Positions 16,781 through 26,123 of a stretch of DNA of 64,000 bases are shown here, one piece after another. The stretch's first letter is position 1. Every line of letters begins with the position of its first letter. Both the position numbers and the translations under genes were made by a program. A model generated the notes under the pieces. It searched no databases. It was not told where the DNA came from and saw nothing but the letters and a program-made list of their open reading frames with translations. Origin of the DNA: JBGAPI01 sp044221335 (GTDB lineage Bacteria > Pseudomonadota > Gammaproteobacteria > Xanthomonadales > Ahniellaceae); NCBI GenBank assembly GCA_044221335.1, contig JBGAPI010000003.1:96772-160771 (forward strand), written 5' to 3'.

Positions 16781-17775
16781 ACACGACGACCTTCAAGTGG
16801 CTGTTGAAGCGCGAATACTGGGAGCACCGCGTCGGCTTCTTCTGGGCGCCGCTCATCACCGCGGGCCTGTGGACCTTCCTGATGATCCTGCTGATCATCG
16901 TCGGCGAGATCGTCGCCGCCAAGGTCGGCGGCCAGCACGGCATCAAGCTCGGCCACATCAACCTCGGCAACCTCGCCGACCAGATGACCGACGAGCAGCG
17001 CCGGCAGGCCGGTGGCGCGATCGACCTGCTCACCGCGATCTGGTCGTCGATCCCGATCGCCGTGGCCTCGTTGGTCGCCTTCTTCTACTGCCTCGGCGCT
17101 CTGTTCGACGATCGCCGCGACCGTAGCATCCTGTTCTGGAAGAGCCTGCCGGTGTCCGATCGCGACACCGTGCTGTCCAAGGTCGTGACGGCGACCGTCA
17201 CCATCCCGGTGATCGGCACGGCGGTCGGCGTCGTCACCGGGTTCGCGTGGATGGTCATCGCTTCCATCGCCACCCTGGCCTTCCACGGCATCAACCCGTT
17301 CACCACGATCTGGTCGATGGCGAGCCCGTTCAGCCTCTTCGCGGAATTCGTCGGCAACTTCCCGGTGTTCTTCCTGTGGTCGCTGCCGACGATCGGCTGG
17401 CTGCTGCTGGTGTCGGCCTGGGCGCGCAGCCTGCCGTTCATCTGGGCGGTGTTCACGCCGATCTTCTTCGGCATCGTGGTGTCGATCAGCGGCCTGATGT
17501 CGGACCTCGGCAGCACCAGCGGCTGGTTCTGGCGCCACGTGGTCGGTCGACTGCTGACCGGCACCGTTCCCTACATGCACACCGCCTACCGGGCCGCGTC
17601 CGGCAGTCTCGACAACATGGAGGTCCATGGGCCCCGCGACGTCCTCACGATCTTCTCGCCGATGACCAGCTGGGGTTCGTTGGCGACGCTGGAACTGTGG
17701 ATCGGTGCGGCGGCCGGTGTGGCGATGATCTACGCGGCGATGCGCCTGCGGACGAATCGCGAACTGGCGGATTGA
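16777..17775 (+). CDS. ABC-2 family transporter permease
   Basis: 332 residues with six predicted membrane spans: about 24-44, 88-110, 140-165, 180-215, 220-245 and 300-322. A short N-terminal amphipathic start (FKWLLKREYWEHR) and the DDRRDRSILFWKSLPVSD loop after span 2 are the hallmark of ABC-2 permeases that pair with CcmA/YtrB ATPases. A long extracytoplasmic loop follows span 1 (GGQHGIKLGHINLGNLADQ). The ATG overlaps the ATPase stop. It is the last gene of the operon, with a strong hairpin 35 nt on. It probably forms a homodimer with the ATPase. Confidence 0.88.
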   Translation: MNTTTFKWLLKREYWEHRVGFFWAPLITAGLWTFLMILLIIVGEIVAAKVGGQHGIKLGHINLGNLADQMTDEQRRQAGGAIDLLTAIWSSIPIAVASLVAFFYCLGALFDDRRDRSILFWKSLPVSDRDTVLSKVVTATVTIPVIGTAVGVVTGFAWMVIASIATLAFHGINPFTTIWSMASPFSLFAEFVGNFPVFFLWSLPTIGWLLLVSAWARSLPFIWAVFTPIFFGIVVSISGLMSDLGSTSGWFWRHVVGRLLTGTVPYMHTAYRAASGSLDNMEVHGPRDVLTIFSPMTSWGSLATLELWIGAAAGVAMIYAAMRLRTNRELAD

Positions 17776-17809
17776 CCGGAAGCGGCCCTCGGGCCGCTCG
17801 CTGGAACAG

Positions 17810-17836
17810 CGGCCCCGGGGGATGACCCCGGGGCCG
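17810..17836 (+). terminator. Probable terminator of the YtrA operon
   Basis: CGGCCCCGGGG and CCCCGGGGCCG (11 bp) flank a GATGA loop, followed by TTGT. It sits between the permease gene and the convergent repeat-protein gene and could serve both. The T tract is poor. Confidence 0.65.
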
Positions 17837-17854
17837 TTGTCGCATCAGGGACGG

Positions 17855-18661
17855 CTATTTCGGATTCGGCGGCGGCGTCGTCCCGCCACCCGAACCGCCG
17901 CCCGAACCCGGGTCGGCACTCCCACCGTCGCCCAGTTTCGGCCCGGCCTTTTTCTGCTTCTTGATCCGCCGGCTCGGCGTCTTCTGCGGCGGCGGGTTGG
18001 TACCGCCGCCCGAACCACCGCCCGATCCCGGGTCGGCACTGCCGCCGTCGCCCAGTTTCGGCCCGGCCTTTTTCTTCTTCCTGATCCGCCGGCTCGGCAT
18101 CTTCTGCGGCGGCGGGTTGGTACCGCCGCCCGAACCACCGCCCGAACCCGGGTCGGCACTGCCGCCGTCGCCCAGTTTCGGCCCGGCCTTTTTCTTCTTC
18201 TTGATCCGCCGGCTCGGCATCTTCTGCGGCGGCGGGTTGGTGCCGCCGCCCGAACCACCACCCGAGCCGGGGTCGGCACTGCCGCCGTCGCCGGGCTTGG
18301 GAGCCGGCTTCTTCTTCGTTCCGCCCGAGCCCGGATCGGCGCTGCCGCCGTCCATCACCCGTGCCGGGCTCGACGACGGGTACATCGACAGATGCAGCTT
18401 GCGGCTGCGCGCGGGGCCCTGCATGAAGGTCAGCAGCAGGACCCGGTCGCCGATCTCCGCGACCAGCACGCCCGCCTCGAGCCGCGCCTCGATGACGGCG
18501 CTGTCCTCGCCGCGGGTGAGGCGGATGCGCGCACGCTTTTCCGCTCGCAGTTCGAAGTGCAGGCGGTCGCCGCGCTTGAATTCCGCGATCTGGCTGCGAT
18601 CCACGGTCCAGCCCTGGCGATCGACGACGTCCGCGACCGACTTCAGTTTCTTCAGCTTCAT
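17855..18661 (-). CDS. Protein with 40-residue Gly/Ser/Pro-Lys tandem repeats, beside the CHAT gene
   Basis: 268 residues, unrecognised. Residues 1-95 form a compact charged domain (MKLKKLKSVADVVDRQGWTV, then LHFELRAEKRARIRLTRGEDSA and VLLLTFMQGPARSRKLHLSMY). The rest is three and a half copies of a 40-residue unit built from GDGGSADPGSGGGSGGG, TNPPPQK, PSRRI and a lysine run KKKKKAGPK. There is no signal peptide, so it is probably cytoplasmic; the tail looks disordered and basic. It follows the CHAT gene on the same strand by about 106 nt. A second start at 18724 has the better ribosome site (AGGAG, 4-nt spacer) and would add 21 residues. It may be a partner or substrate of the CHAT protein; this is inference. 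Confidence 0.7.
   Translation of the reverse strand: MKLKKLKSVADVVDRQGWTVDRSQIAEFKRGDRLHFELRAEKRARIRLTRGEDSAVIEARLEAGVLVAEIGDRVLLLTFMQGPARSRKLHLSMYPSSSPARVMDGGSADPGSGGTKKKPAPKPGDGGSADPGSGGGSGGGTNPPPQKMPSRRIKKKKKAGPKLGDGGSADPGSGGGSGGGTNPPPQKMPSRRIRKKKKAGPKLGDGGSADPGSGGGSGGGTNPPPQKTPSRRIKKQKKAGPKLGDGGSADPGSGGGSGGGTTPPPNPK
17871..18300 (-). repeat. In-frame 120-bp tandem repeat
   Basis: About 3.5 units with an exact 120-bp period and few substitutions; adjacent units differ at only a handful of positions (for example AAGAAG versus CAGAAG in the lysine run, ATG versus ACG codons). The period is a multiple of three, so copy-number change keeps the frame. High identity implies recent expansion or ongoing homogenisation. 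Confidence 0.95.
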
Positions 18662-18767
18662 GTCCTTCCTACTCCGGTTTGACCTGCCATCCGCATCGAC
18701 GTCCAAAAGACGCCCCTGGTGCATCAATCTCCTGCCGCTTCGGGCGGAATCCTTCCAGGCCGGCCGT

Positions 18768-21700
18768 TCATCGCGCTGCTGGAGCTGCCGCCACCGTCGC
18801 GTTCGGAACCCGTTCCGCCGCACCGATCCACGCGCCGTAGCCCGCCCAGTCGCGCGGATCGGCGTGGCGGCGCTGCCGCCACAGCTCCGCCTGCGCGGAC
18901 GACACCGCCCGCTGGGGCGATGCCCCGGCCGCGAGGCTGCGGTAGAACGGCGCGACGAAGTCCGCAGCCGCCTCGTCGTCGACCGCCCAGGCGCTCGCGA
19001 CGGCGGCGCCGGCTCCCTGCAGCAGGAAATTCGCGGCGAGGCCGTCACTGGTGATCGACCCGGACGGCCGATGGGCGGCGCCGAGACAGGCGTTGAGCAC
19101 GACCAGGCGCGCCGCCACCGGCCGGGTCACGAGCTCCGACCATCCGATGAAGTGCGGCGTGCCGTCCGCGCCATCGAGCCACAGTCCGGCCTGCTCCGGA
19201 TGAGCGCGGTCGTACCAGCCGTGGGCACCGACGTGGACCACGCCGTCGGCATCGGACAGGGCGCGCCACAGGCGCTCGCTGCCGGCGGAGGTCCATCCGT
19301 CGTCGGCATCGTGCAGGTAGGGCGCGAGCGCGCGTCGCTCCCGCTCCAGCCCCGGCAGGCCGGACAGTCCGCCGCGCGGGTCGTCGCGCCGCGGGCCGGC
19401 CGCGGCAAGCCCGGCAGGACGAAGGTCGCCGAGAATCGCGTACAGCCGCAGCCGATCGAAGCTCGGGGGCGCGGCACGCCCGGCAAGCCCCCCCGCATGC
19501 GGCAGGTTGGCGATGGCGAGATCCGCGGCGAGGGGGCGGTAGCCGAGGCGCTCCACCACTTCCGCGGCGGGATCGGCGGACGGCAGCGCCGACCAGGACA
19601 GGACCGAGAGTTCCGCATCCGCGACGATCCAAAGCTGATCGAGCTTCGCCGGAAGTACCCGATCCAGCGCCAGCGACTGCTGCAGCGCGATGCCGGACTG
19701 GCGGAGGGCTGCACGGTCTGGCGCGTGGGATTGCAGCAGGCGATCGAAGGCGGCGACCTCGGCCAGCAGTTCGGCGCGGGGCGGCAGCGCGGCCTCGTGG
19801 ACCCCGTCGGCGTCGAGCCAGTGCAGGTGCCCGCCGCGCTCGCCGAGGAAATAGTCGAGCAGCACCGTCCCTGCCGGCGGAACCACGACCGTCGGCGCCA
19901 CGGGTGACGGATCCGCTCGGCGCTCCGCGGCGACCTGTCGCTGCAGCCGGTCGATGCGCTCCTCCAGCCGGGAAGCCGGGGCCGCCCCGGGCGCGCTCAT
20001 GCCAAGCAGGCCGCGTCCGATCTCGGCATCGATCTCGGCGGCGAGCTGCTGCGCCGCCGAGCCGACAGGCTCGGACGGCGCCGACGCGCGCTGCCACAGC
20101 AGGCGACGGTGGGACTCGATCCGGAGCCAGTGTGCCTGCGCGTCGCCGTCTTCCATCCTCATCGCGAGCTCCGCCGCTTCGCGCCAGCGCAGGTCGAGGA
20201 CGTGCAGCACGGCGGGACTGCGGGCCCGTTCCAGCCGCGCGTCGATCGCGCGCAGCGACTCCCGGTTCCAGCGCCGCGCGAGGTCCTTCTCGCCGGCCCG
20301 CCACGCAGCATCCGCCGCCACTCCGCCAAGCGCGGCGGAGAGCCAGTGAGGTCGCTCGTCCTCCGGGCCATCGAGCAGCTCGCGGGCGAGCCGGGTCGCA
20401 CCGGCGACGTCGCCGCGTCCGGCACGTTCGGCGACCTCGAGGACGGCGATTCGCTGCGCCAGCTCCGGCGTCGGCTGGCGGCCGGCATAGTCGTGCAGTT
20501 GGGCGAGGCTGCGTCCCGCTCGCGCGCGGTCGTCGACCTTGAGTGCCCAGCCGAGCTCCGCCACGGCGAGGTCGATCTTCAGCAGCAGATCGCTGCTGCC
20601 GGCCAGCCGCTGCCGGGCCTGCTCGATGCGCTCGACGGCGATCGCCGCGTCGTCGCCGTCGGCGGCCACCACGGCGCGCGACACCGCGATGCGCACCGCC
20701 AGCATCGGCTGCACGGCGACGTCGGCGAGCGCGGCCGCCGCGGCAAGGTCGCTCTCGGCCCGCACCGGGTCCCCCCGCCAGCGGGCGAGGTTCGCCGCGG
20801 CGACCAAGCCCTGCGCCTGCCACACACGGTCGCCCGCGGCGCGGTACTGCGCCAGTGCCTCGGCGATCGCGACGGCGGCGGCATCGAAACGACCCTCGCG
20901 GAGCGCGACCTGCGAGTCGACCAGCGCCAGCATCCCCAACGCCCAGCGGCTGTCGGCACGGCCGATCGCGGCGCGCGCGGCATCCAGCGCGGCGCGGGCG
21001 GCGGCGAGGTCGCCGCGGCTCATGTACAGCGTCGCCAGGTTGCGGGTCGAGTTGCCGACCTCGTCGTCGAGACCGAGGGCGACGAAGCGGGTGATCGCGC
21101 CGCGGTAGCACGACTCGGCATCGGCCAGCTTGCCCTGCACGCGGATCGCGACGCAGCGGTCGTTGTCCGCCACCGCGGCGATGTCGGCGAGCTCGTCCGT
21201 CGCCGCCGCCGCCACCGTTGCCAGCTCCGCCTCGGCCCCCGGGTAGTCGGCCAGGGCCAGTCGAACCTGGGCGTGGTCGAGCGCGGCGATGCGCGCGCTC
21301 CTTGGGTCCGACAGCGCCTCGAAGCGCTGCCGGGCCGCCGCGAATTCGACCAGCGCGGTCGCGAGGTGATCGCGGCGCCGCGCGCTCCAGGCACGCAGTA
21401 CCAGAGCGCGTGCGGCGAGCCGCGGATCCTCGTTCACGGTCGCCGCGATCGTCAGCAGCCAGGCGCCGATGCGGACGCGGTCATAGGCCGCCGGCTCGGC
21501 GCCGTCCGCCAGCGGTATCGCGCGTTCGACGGCGTCGCGCAGCGACGCGCTGAATCCGGCGAGCACGCCGTCCTGCGCGAGCCTGCAGGACACCGCGACG
21601 GCGCTGTGGAATCGCGCATTGCGCAGGGTGAATTCCGGGGTCGCCTGCCCGGCGGCATCGAGGGTCTCTCGCAGCTCGAGATCGGCATGGCGCCACGGCA

Positions 21701-21995
21701 CCGTATTCCCGGGCCAGCGCGGTGCCGCCGCGTCGTCCTGCCAGACCAGGTTCCCGCCGTCGCTGCGCAATGCCAGCGACACCGTCGCCGCCGGTGGACC
21801 GCGCAGTTCGACCCGGATCGCGCTGCCGTTGTCGGCGACGATTTGGGCGTTGGCGCCCCGCGCGCAGTCGAGCGCGAGGCGCTGCGCGACCGGGGGTGCC
21901 GCGGTGCGCGTGCCGGCAGACGCCATCCCGCCCGTCGGCAGCATGCTCCCGACGACCGCGACTGCGACAACACTGCGAACGAAGGACGACGCCAT
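18768..21995 (-). CDS. TPR-rich CHAT-domain protein (caspase-like protease family)
   Basis: 1075 residues. A signal-like hydrophobic N-terminus (MASSFVRSVVAVAVVGSMLPTGGMASA) is followed by a beta-rich region to about 150. Then come many alpha-helical TPR-like repeats from about 170 to 700 (for example YPGAEAELATVAA, DLAAARAALDAARAAIG). The C-terminal CHAT domain starts about 740. The caspase-type dyad is complete: His925 in VVHVGAHGWYD and Cys970 in LVVLNACLGA. The family contains peptidases such as separase-like and Craspase-type TPR-CHAT effectors, though many members are of unknown role. If the N-terminus is cleaved the protein would be exported, unusual for a defence effector. It is followed by a repeat protein on the same strand. 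Confidence 0.85.
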   Translation of the reverse strand: MASSFVRSVVAVAVVGSMLPTGGMASAGTRTAAPPVAQRLALDCARGANAQIVADNGSAIRVELRGPPAATVSLALRSDGGNLVWQDDAAAPRWPGNTVPWRHADLELRETLDAAGQATPEFTLRNARFHSAVAVSCRLAQDGVLAGFSASLRDAVERAIPLADGAEPAAYDRVRIGAWLLTIAATVNEDPRLAARALVLRAWSARRRDHLATALVEFAAARQRFEALSDPRSARIAALDHAQVRLALADYPGAEAELATVAAAATDELADIAAVADNDRCVAIRVQGKLADAESCYRGAITRFVALGLDDEVGNSTRNLATLYMSRGDLAAARAALDAARAAIGRADSRWALGMLALVDSQVALREGRFDAAAVAIAEALAQYRAAGDRVWQAQGLVAAANLARWRGDPVRAESDLAAAAALADVAVQPMLAVRIAVSRAVVAADGDDAAIAVERIEQARQRLAGSSDLLLKIDLAVAELGWALKVDDRARAGRSLAQLHDYAGRQPTPELAQRIAVLEVAERAGRGDVAGATRLARELLDGPEDERPHWLSAALGGVAADAAWRAGEKDLARRWNRESLRAIDARLERARSPAVLHVLDLRWREAAELAMRMEDGDAQAHWLRIESHRRLLWQRASAPSEPVGSAAQQLAAEIDAEIGRGLLGMSAPGAAPASRLEERIDRLQRQVAAERRADPSPVAPTVVVPPAGTVLLDYFLGERGGHLHWLDADGVHEAALPPRAELLAEVAAFDRLLQSHAPDRAALRQSGIALQQSLALDRVLPAKLDQLWIVADAELSVLSWSALPSADPAAEVVERLGYRPLAADLAIANLPHAGGLAGRAAPPSFDRLRLYAILGDLRPAGLAAAGPRRDDPRGGLSGLPGLERERRALAPYLHDADDGWTSAGSERLWRALSDADGVVHVGAHGWYDRAHPEQAGLWLDGADGTPHFIGWSELVTRPVAARLVVLNACLGAAHRPSGSITSDGLAANFLLQGAGAAVASAWAVDDEAAADFVAPFYRSLAAGASPQRAVSSAQAELWRQRRHADPRDWAGYGAWIGAAERVPNATVAAAPAAR

Positions 21996-22274
21996 CCCGA
22001 CCCCTGGCCCGGAAACGGAGGATTGCGGGGACAGGCCCCTGCTGACTGGCGTGCTGTGCCGCGCCGGCGAATGCATCCTGCATTCGGGTCGCCGCCATCG
22101 CGAATGGATGGCGTCATGCCAGGGGCTCGACCGACGGATTATGCGCGAATTGCCGCGACCTGGCGCGGCCCCCGGCGGGAACACGCAAGCGGCGCGGCTG
22201 GAGAGCCGTGCGGCGCGACCCGGCGGCCGGCGCCGGCAGGTGCACCGGAGCGCGCGGCGCTGCCGGGGTGGCGG

Positions 22275-22904
22275 CTAGCGCTGGTGCCGCTCCTGCAGTG
22301 TTCCGGCGAGCTCCGCGAGCCCCAGGCCACGCGCCCGCAGCAGCACCAGCAGGTGGTAGACGAGGTCCGCCGACTCGCCGAGGAGCGCGGCATCGTCCTG
22401 CGCGACCGCGGCGAGCGCGGTTTCGACGCCCTCCTCGCCCACCTTCTGCGCGATCCGCCGTACGCCGCCATCGAACAGCTTCGTGGTGTAGCTGCCTTCC
22501 GGCCGCTCGGCCTGGCGCCGCGCGACCAGCGCATCGAGCTCCGCCAGGAACGCGATCGCCGTCGTGGACCCGCCTCCGGTCGCGCCCGGCGCATCGAAAC
22601 AGGTCGGCGTGCCGAGGTGGCAGACCGGACCGGCCGGCCGCGCTCGCACCAGGAAGGTGTCGCCGTCGCAGTCGAGGGCGATCGAGACGAGTTCCAGCCA
22701 GTGGCCGCTGCTCTCGCCCTTGGTCCACAGCCGCTGCTTGCTGCGCGAGAAGAAGGTGACGCGGCCGCTGCGGCGGGTCTCGGCCAGCGCGGCCTCGTCG
22801 ACATAGCCCAGCATCAGCACCGCACCGCTGTCGGCGTGCTGCACGATGGCCGGGATCAGGCCCTCGCCCTTGTTCCAGTCGGGGATGCGCTCGCTACTGC
22901 TCAT
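22275..22904 (-). CDS. hisI: Bifunctional phosphoribosyl-AMP cyclohydrolase / phosphoribosyl-ATP pyrophosphatase
   Basis: Steps 2 and 3 of histidine synthesis in one 209-residue chain (HisIE). The HisI half holds the metal-binding set [10 protein letters not shown] and [12 protein letters not shown] near 75-105. The HisE half starts about 115 and has [28 protein letters not shown], the EE..E cluster that binds Mg-pyrophosphate, and [16 protein letters not shown]. The ATG overlaps the hisF stop (ATGA). It is the last gene of the his operon; the next gene downstream is the CHAT gene, about 280 nt away, with no clear terminator between. Confidence 0.96.
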   Translation of the reverse strand: MSSSERIPDWNKGEGLIPAIVQHADSGAVLMLGYVDEAALAETRRSGRVTFFSRSKQRLWTKGESSGHWLELVSIALDCDGDTFLVRARPAGPVCHLGTPTCFDAPGATGGGSTTAIAFLAELDALVARRQAERPEGSYTTKLFDGGVRRIAQKVGEEGVETALAAVAQDDAALLGESADLVYHLLVLLRARGLGLAELAGTLQERHQR

Positions 22905-23668
22905 GGCCGGATCGCGATGCCAGCGTCGCGGAGCTGGCGCTTGAGGTCGGGGATGGCGAGCGTTCCGCTGTGGAAGATGCTCGCCGCCAGCGCGCCGTCG
23001 ACGTCGGCGTCGCGGAACGCGCGCTCGAAGTCGGCGACCGACCCGGCGCCGCCCGAGGCGATCAGCGGCACGCTGCAGGCCGCGCGCACCGCGGACAGCT
23101 GCGCGAGGTCGTAGCCGGCGCGGGTGCCGTCGGCGTTCATGCAGTTGAGCACGATCTCGCCGGCACCGCGCGCGATCGCCTCGGCGACCCAGCCCAGCGT
23201 CCGTCGTCCGGCGTCGCGGGTCTTGTTCGGATCGCCGGTGTACTGTCGTACCCGCCAGTCGCCATCGACCCGTTCGGAATCGACGCCGACCACCACGCAC
23301 TGCACGCCGAACTCCCAGGCCAGCGCGTCGATCAGCGCCGGGTTCTCCAGTGCCGGCGAGTTGATCGAGATCTTGTCGGCACCGGCGTGCAGGATCCGCC
23401 GCGCGGCATCGACCGAGCGGATCCCGCCGGCGACGCAGAACGGGATGTCGAGATGCTGCGCCAGCCGCTCGACCCAGGCGACGTCGGCACTGCGTCCCTC
23501 CGGGCTCGCGGTGATGTCGTAGAACACCAGCTCGTCGGCGCCGGCATCGCGATAGCGCCGCGCGAGCTCCTCGATATCACCCATCTCGACGTGGTCCCGG
23601 AAGCGGACGCCCTTGACCACCCGGCCATCGCGCACGTCGAGGCAGGGGATGATGCGCCGGGTCAGCAT
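22901..23668 (-). CDS. hisF: Imidazole glycerol phosphate synthase, cyclase subunit
   Basis: 255-residue (beta-alpha)8 barrel that closes the imidazole ring using ammonia from His[21 protein letters not shown] carries the catalytic Asp11, and the second general acid region is [14 protein letters not shown]. Phosphate loops are [10 protein letters not shown] and [10 protein letters not shown]. Length and motifs are normal. Its ATG overlaps the end of hisA by seven bases, and its stop overlaps hisI by four. It forms a heterodimer with HisH. Confidence 0.97.
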   Translation of the reverse strand: MLTRRIIPCLDVRDGRVVKGVRFRDHVEMGDIEELARRYRDAGADELVFYDITASPEGRSADVAWVERLAQHLDIPFCVAGGIRSVDAARRILHAGADKISINSPALENPALIDALAWEFGVQCVVVGVDSERVDGDWRVRQYTGDPNKTRDAGRRTLGWVAEAIARGAGEIVLNCMNADGTRAGYDLAQLSAVRAACSVPLIASGGAGSVADFERAFRDADVDGALAASIFHSGTLAIPDLKRQLRDAGIAIRP

Positions 23669-24414
23669 GGCGCCGGCTCGCCGACCGCGCGCGCCAGCAC
23701 GCCGAGGTCGATGTGGCCCTCGAGCAGGGCCTTGCCGATGATCGCGCCGTCGACGCCGGCGGCGGCAAGGCGCGCCAGGTCGGCCGCGTTGCGCACGCCG
23801 CCGGAGGCCTGCAGGCGCAGCTCGGGGAAGCGCGCGACCAGTTCGGCGTAGAGCTCGACGTTGGGACCGGCCAGCATGCCGTCGCGATCGATGTCGGTGC
23901 AGAGCACATGGACCAGCGACAGCTGCCGCCGGCTCCGCTCGATCCAGTCGACGAGGCCGACACCGGTCGCCTCGGTCCAGCCCTTGACCGGCAGCCGGAA
24001 GACTCCCTGGGTATCGCTGCGGGCGTCGAGCGCGATCACGAGGCGTTCGCTGCCGAAGCGCGCGATCCAGTCCGCGACGACCTCCGGCGAATTGACCGCG
24101 ACCGACCCGACGACCACCCGGCCGACGCCGAGTTCGAGCAGGCGCTCGACGTCGGCGAGCCCTCGCACGCCGCCGCCGACCTGCAGCCGGAGGCCGCTGT
24201 CGCGGACCAGTTCGGCGATCACCGGCAGCGCGGTGAAGCGGCCTTCGCGCGCTCCGTCGAGGTCGACGAGATGCAGCCAGGTCGCCCCGGCAGCGCGATA
24301 GCGGCGCGCGACCGCGAGCGGGGCGTCTTCGTAGCGGGTTTCGCGGTCGTAGTCGCCCTGCAGCAGGCGAACGACGCGGCCGCCGCGCAGGTCGATGGCG
24401 GGATACAGCTGCAT
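23662..24414 (-). CDS. hisA: ProFAR isomerase
   Basis: Isomerises phosphoribosyl-formimino-AICAR-P; 250-residue (beta-alpha)8 barrel paralogous to His[18 protein letters not shown] supplies Asp8, and the second catalytic Asp is in [13 protein letters not shown] (about 128-140). Phosphate-binding turns are [10 protein letters not shown] and [10 protein letters not shown]. It starts 1 nt after hisH ends and overlaps hisF. Nothing unusual is seen. Confidence 0.97.
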   Translation of the reverse strand: MQLYPAIDLRGGRVVRLLQGDYDRETRYEDAPLAVARRYRAAGATWLHLVDLDGAREGRFTALPVIAELVRDSGLRLQVGGGVRGLADVERLLELGVGRVVVGSVAVNSPEVVADWIARFGSERLVIALDARSDTQGVFRLPVKGWTEATGVGLVDWIERSRRQLSLVHVLCTDIDRDGMLAGPNVELYAELVARFPELRLQASGGVRNAADLARLAAAGVDGAIIGKALLEGHIDLGVLARAVGEPAPC

Positions 24415-24415
24415 G

Positions 24416-25009
24416 TCAGTACTCCAGGAAGTTCTTCAGCAGGGCCGCTCCGACGGTGGCCGAGCGCTCGGGGTGGAACTGCGCACCGAACACGTTGCCA
24501 CGCCCGACCACGGCGGAAAACGGCGTGCCGTGGGTACAGGTCGCCAGCGTCGCCGCGCCGACCGGCAGCGCGTAGCTGTGCACGAAGTAGGCGTGCGGTG
24601 TGGGCGGGAGGTCGCGGAACAGCGGCGATTCCGCCGTCGGCACGATCTCGTTCCAGCCCATGTGCGGGATCCGCACTCCCTCGGTGGCCGCCATCTTCAC
24701 CACGGTCCCGGGCAGCCGGCCGAGGCACGCGACGTCGCCCTCCTCCGAAGCCTCGAACAGGAGCTGCATGCCGAGACAGACGCCGAGCAGCGGCTGCTCC
24801 AGCGCCCGCAGGATGTCGACCAGCCCGAGCTCCGCCAGCCGCGCCATCGCCGGCGGTGCCGCGCCGACGCCGGGCAGGATCACCCGCTCCGCGGCGCGGA
24901 TCAGCGCGGGGTCGCGCACCAGCGGCGCGTCGACGCCGAGGCGCGCCAGGGCAGCCCGCACGGAGCCGATGTTGGCGCCGCCGGAGTCGACCAGGACGAC
25001 GGCGCTCAT
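24416..25009 (-). CDS. hisH: Imidazole glycerol phosphate synthase, glutaminase subunit
   Basis: Class I glutamine amidotransferase of 197 residues that feeds ammonia to HisF. The nucleophile is Cys in LGVCLGMQLLFE (about 77), and the His/Glu pair is in FGAQFHPERS near 178-181. The N-terminus VVLVDSGGANIGSVRAAL is typical. The ATG is preceded by GGGAG with a 7-nt spacer. Unlike the other his genes, it is separated from its neighbour hisB by 43 nt, and the gap is bridged by a 16-codon mini-ORF (see separate entry). Confidence 0.96.
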   Translation of the reverse strand: MSAVVLVDSGGANIGSVRAALARLGVDAPLVRDPALIRAAERVILPGVGAAPPAMARLAELGLVDILRALEQPLLGVCLGMQLLFEASEEGDVACLGRLPGTVVKMAATEGVRIPHMGWNEIVPTAESPLFRDLPPTPHAYFVHSYALPVGAATLATCTHGTPFSAVVGRGNVFGAQFHPERSATVGAALLKNFLEY

Positions 25010-25056
25010 GCGAGGGCTCCCGCAGTGCACGGCACTTCGCACAGGGCAACGCTCAC
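25006..25056 (-). other. 16-codon mini-ORF bridging hisB and hisH
   Basis: GTG at 25056 overlaps the hisB stop as GTGA, and the mini-ORF ends with a TGA overlapping the hisH ATG as ATGA. The sequence just before each start is nearly the same (GGGAGTCCTCGC and GGGAGCCCTCGC), so the gap looks like a small tandem duplication of the original hisB-hisH junction including its ribosome site. Product [16 protein letters not shown]. It may merely keep translational coupling intact. Confidence 0.5.
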
Positions 25057-26123
25057 GCGAGGACTCCCTTGGTGCTAGGCAGGTCGGTGCCGTCGCGCCG
25101 GATCGCCTGCCGCAGCGCGCGCGCCACTCCCTTGAAGCACGCTTCGATCATGTGGTGCGTGTTCTCGCCGGACACCCGGACGTGCAGGTTGGCGCCGAGT
25201 GCGTCGGCGAAGCTGTGGAAGAAGTGCGACACCAGCTCGGTCGGCAGGTCGCCGACCCGCTCGCGCTTGAACTCGCCGTCGAATTCCAGCCACGCGCGAC
25301 CGGACAGATCGAGCGCGACCTCGACGCGCGCCTCGTCCATCGGCAGCAGGTAGCCGTAGCGTGCGATGCCGCGCTTGTCGCCGAGCGCCTGGCGCAGCGC
25401 CTGTCCGAGCGCGATCGCGCTGTCCTCGACGGTGTGGTGCTCGTCGATGTGGGTGTCGCCGGCGCAGGTCAGGGTCAGCGCGAAGCCGCCATGGCGACCG
25501 ATCTGCTCCAGCATGTGGTCGAAGAAGCCGATGCCGGTGGCGACCTCGGCTGCCGCCTCGCGGTCGAGGTCGACGTCGACGCGGATGCGGGTCTCCTTCG
25601 TGATCCGCTCGACCTTGGCGCGCCGCGGCCGGTCGACCAGCGCGTGCGCGATCTCCGGCCAGCGATCCGGGCCGGGCGCCAGCTTGAAACCGCGGATGCC
25701 GAGATTGCGGGCAAATTCGAGGTCGGTGTCGCGGTCGCCCACCATCGCGCTGGCGTCGAGATCGAGATCTCCGCGCGTGAGGTACTCGAGCACCATGCCG
25801 ATGCCGGGCTTGCGCGTCGGCAGGTTGTCCTTGGCGAACGACCGGTCGATGTGGATGCCGGCGAAACTGAGCCCCTGCGACTCGAACACCTGCAGCAGCA
25901 GCGCCTGGATCTTGTCGAAGCCCTCCTCGGGATACTGCGGCAGGCCGAGGCCGTCCTGGTTCGTCACCATCACGAACTCGTAGCCGGCATCGCGCAGCCG
26001 GAGCATCGCCGGGATCACGCCCTCGACGAGGCGGAACTTCTCGTAGCTGTCGATCTGGAAGTCGGCGGGCTCCTCGATCAGCGTGCCATCGCGATCGACG
26101 AACAGGATCTTGCGGCGGCTCAT
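25053..26123 (-). CDS. hisB: Bifunctional histidinol-phosphatase / imidazoleglycerol-phosphate dehydratase
   Basis: 356 residues, the fused enterobacterial-type HisB that performs two steps. The N-terminal HAD phosphatase starts [12 protein letters not shown] with the Asp nucleophile pair (DRD) and has a middle VTNQDGLG and [13 protein letters not shown]. The C-terminal dehydratase from about 170 has the metal-binding histidines in [31 protein letters not shown] and [12 protein letters not shown]. The HAD part lacks an obvious zinc-cysteine loop, reading [15 protein letters not shown] where E. coli HisB has CxH residues. The ATG overlaps the hisC stop (ATGA). Confidence 0.96.
   Translation of the reverse strand: MSRRKILFVDRDGTLIEEPADFQIDSYEKFRLVEGVIPAMLRLRDAGYEFVMVTNQDGLGLPQYPEEGFDKIQALLLQVFESQGLSFAGIHIDRSFAKDNLPTRKPGIGMVLEYLTRGDLDLDASAMVGDRDTDLEFARNLGIRGFKLAPGPDRWPEIAHALVDRPRRAKVERITKETRIRVDVDLDREAAAEVATGIGFFDHMLEQIGRHGGFALTLTCAGDTHIDEHHTVEDSAIALGQALRQALGDKRGIARYGYLLPMDEARVEVALDLSGRAWLEFDGEFKRERVGDLPTELVSHFFHSFADALGANLHVRVSGENTHHMIEACFKGVARALRQAIRRDGTDLPSTKGVLA

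Noticed and set aside
20109..23114. Very long open frame on the plus strand across the CHAT gene and hisI
   Set aside because: It is antisense to genes with clear motifs, has the Arg/Ala/His-rich composition produced by GC-rich codons read backwards, and shows no start signal or family. The same holds for many other long antisense frames in the window.
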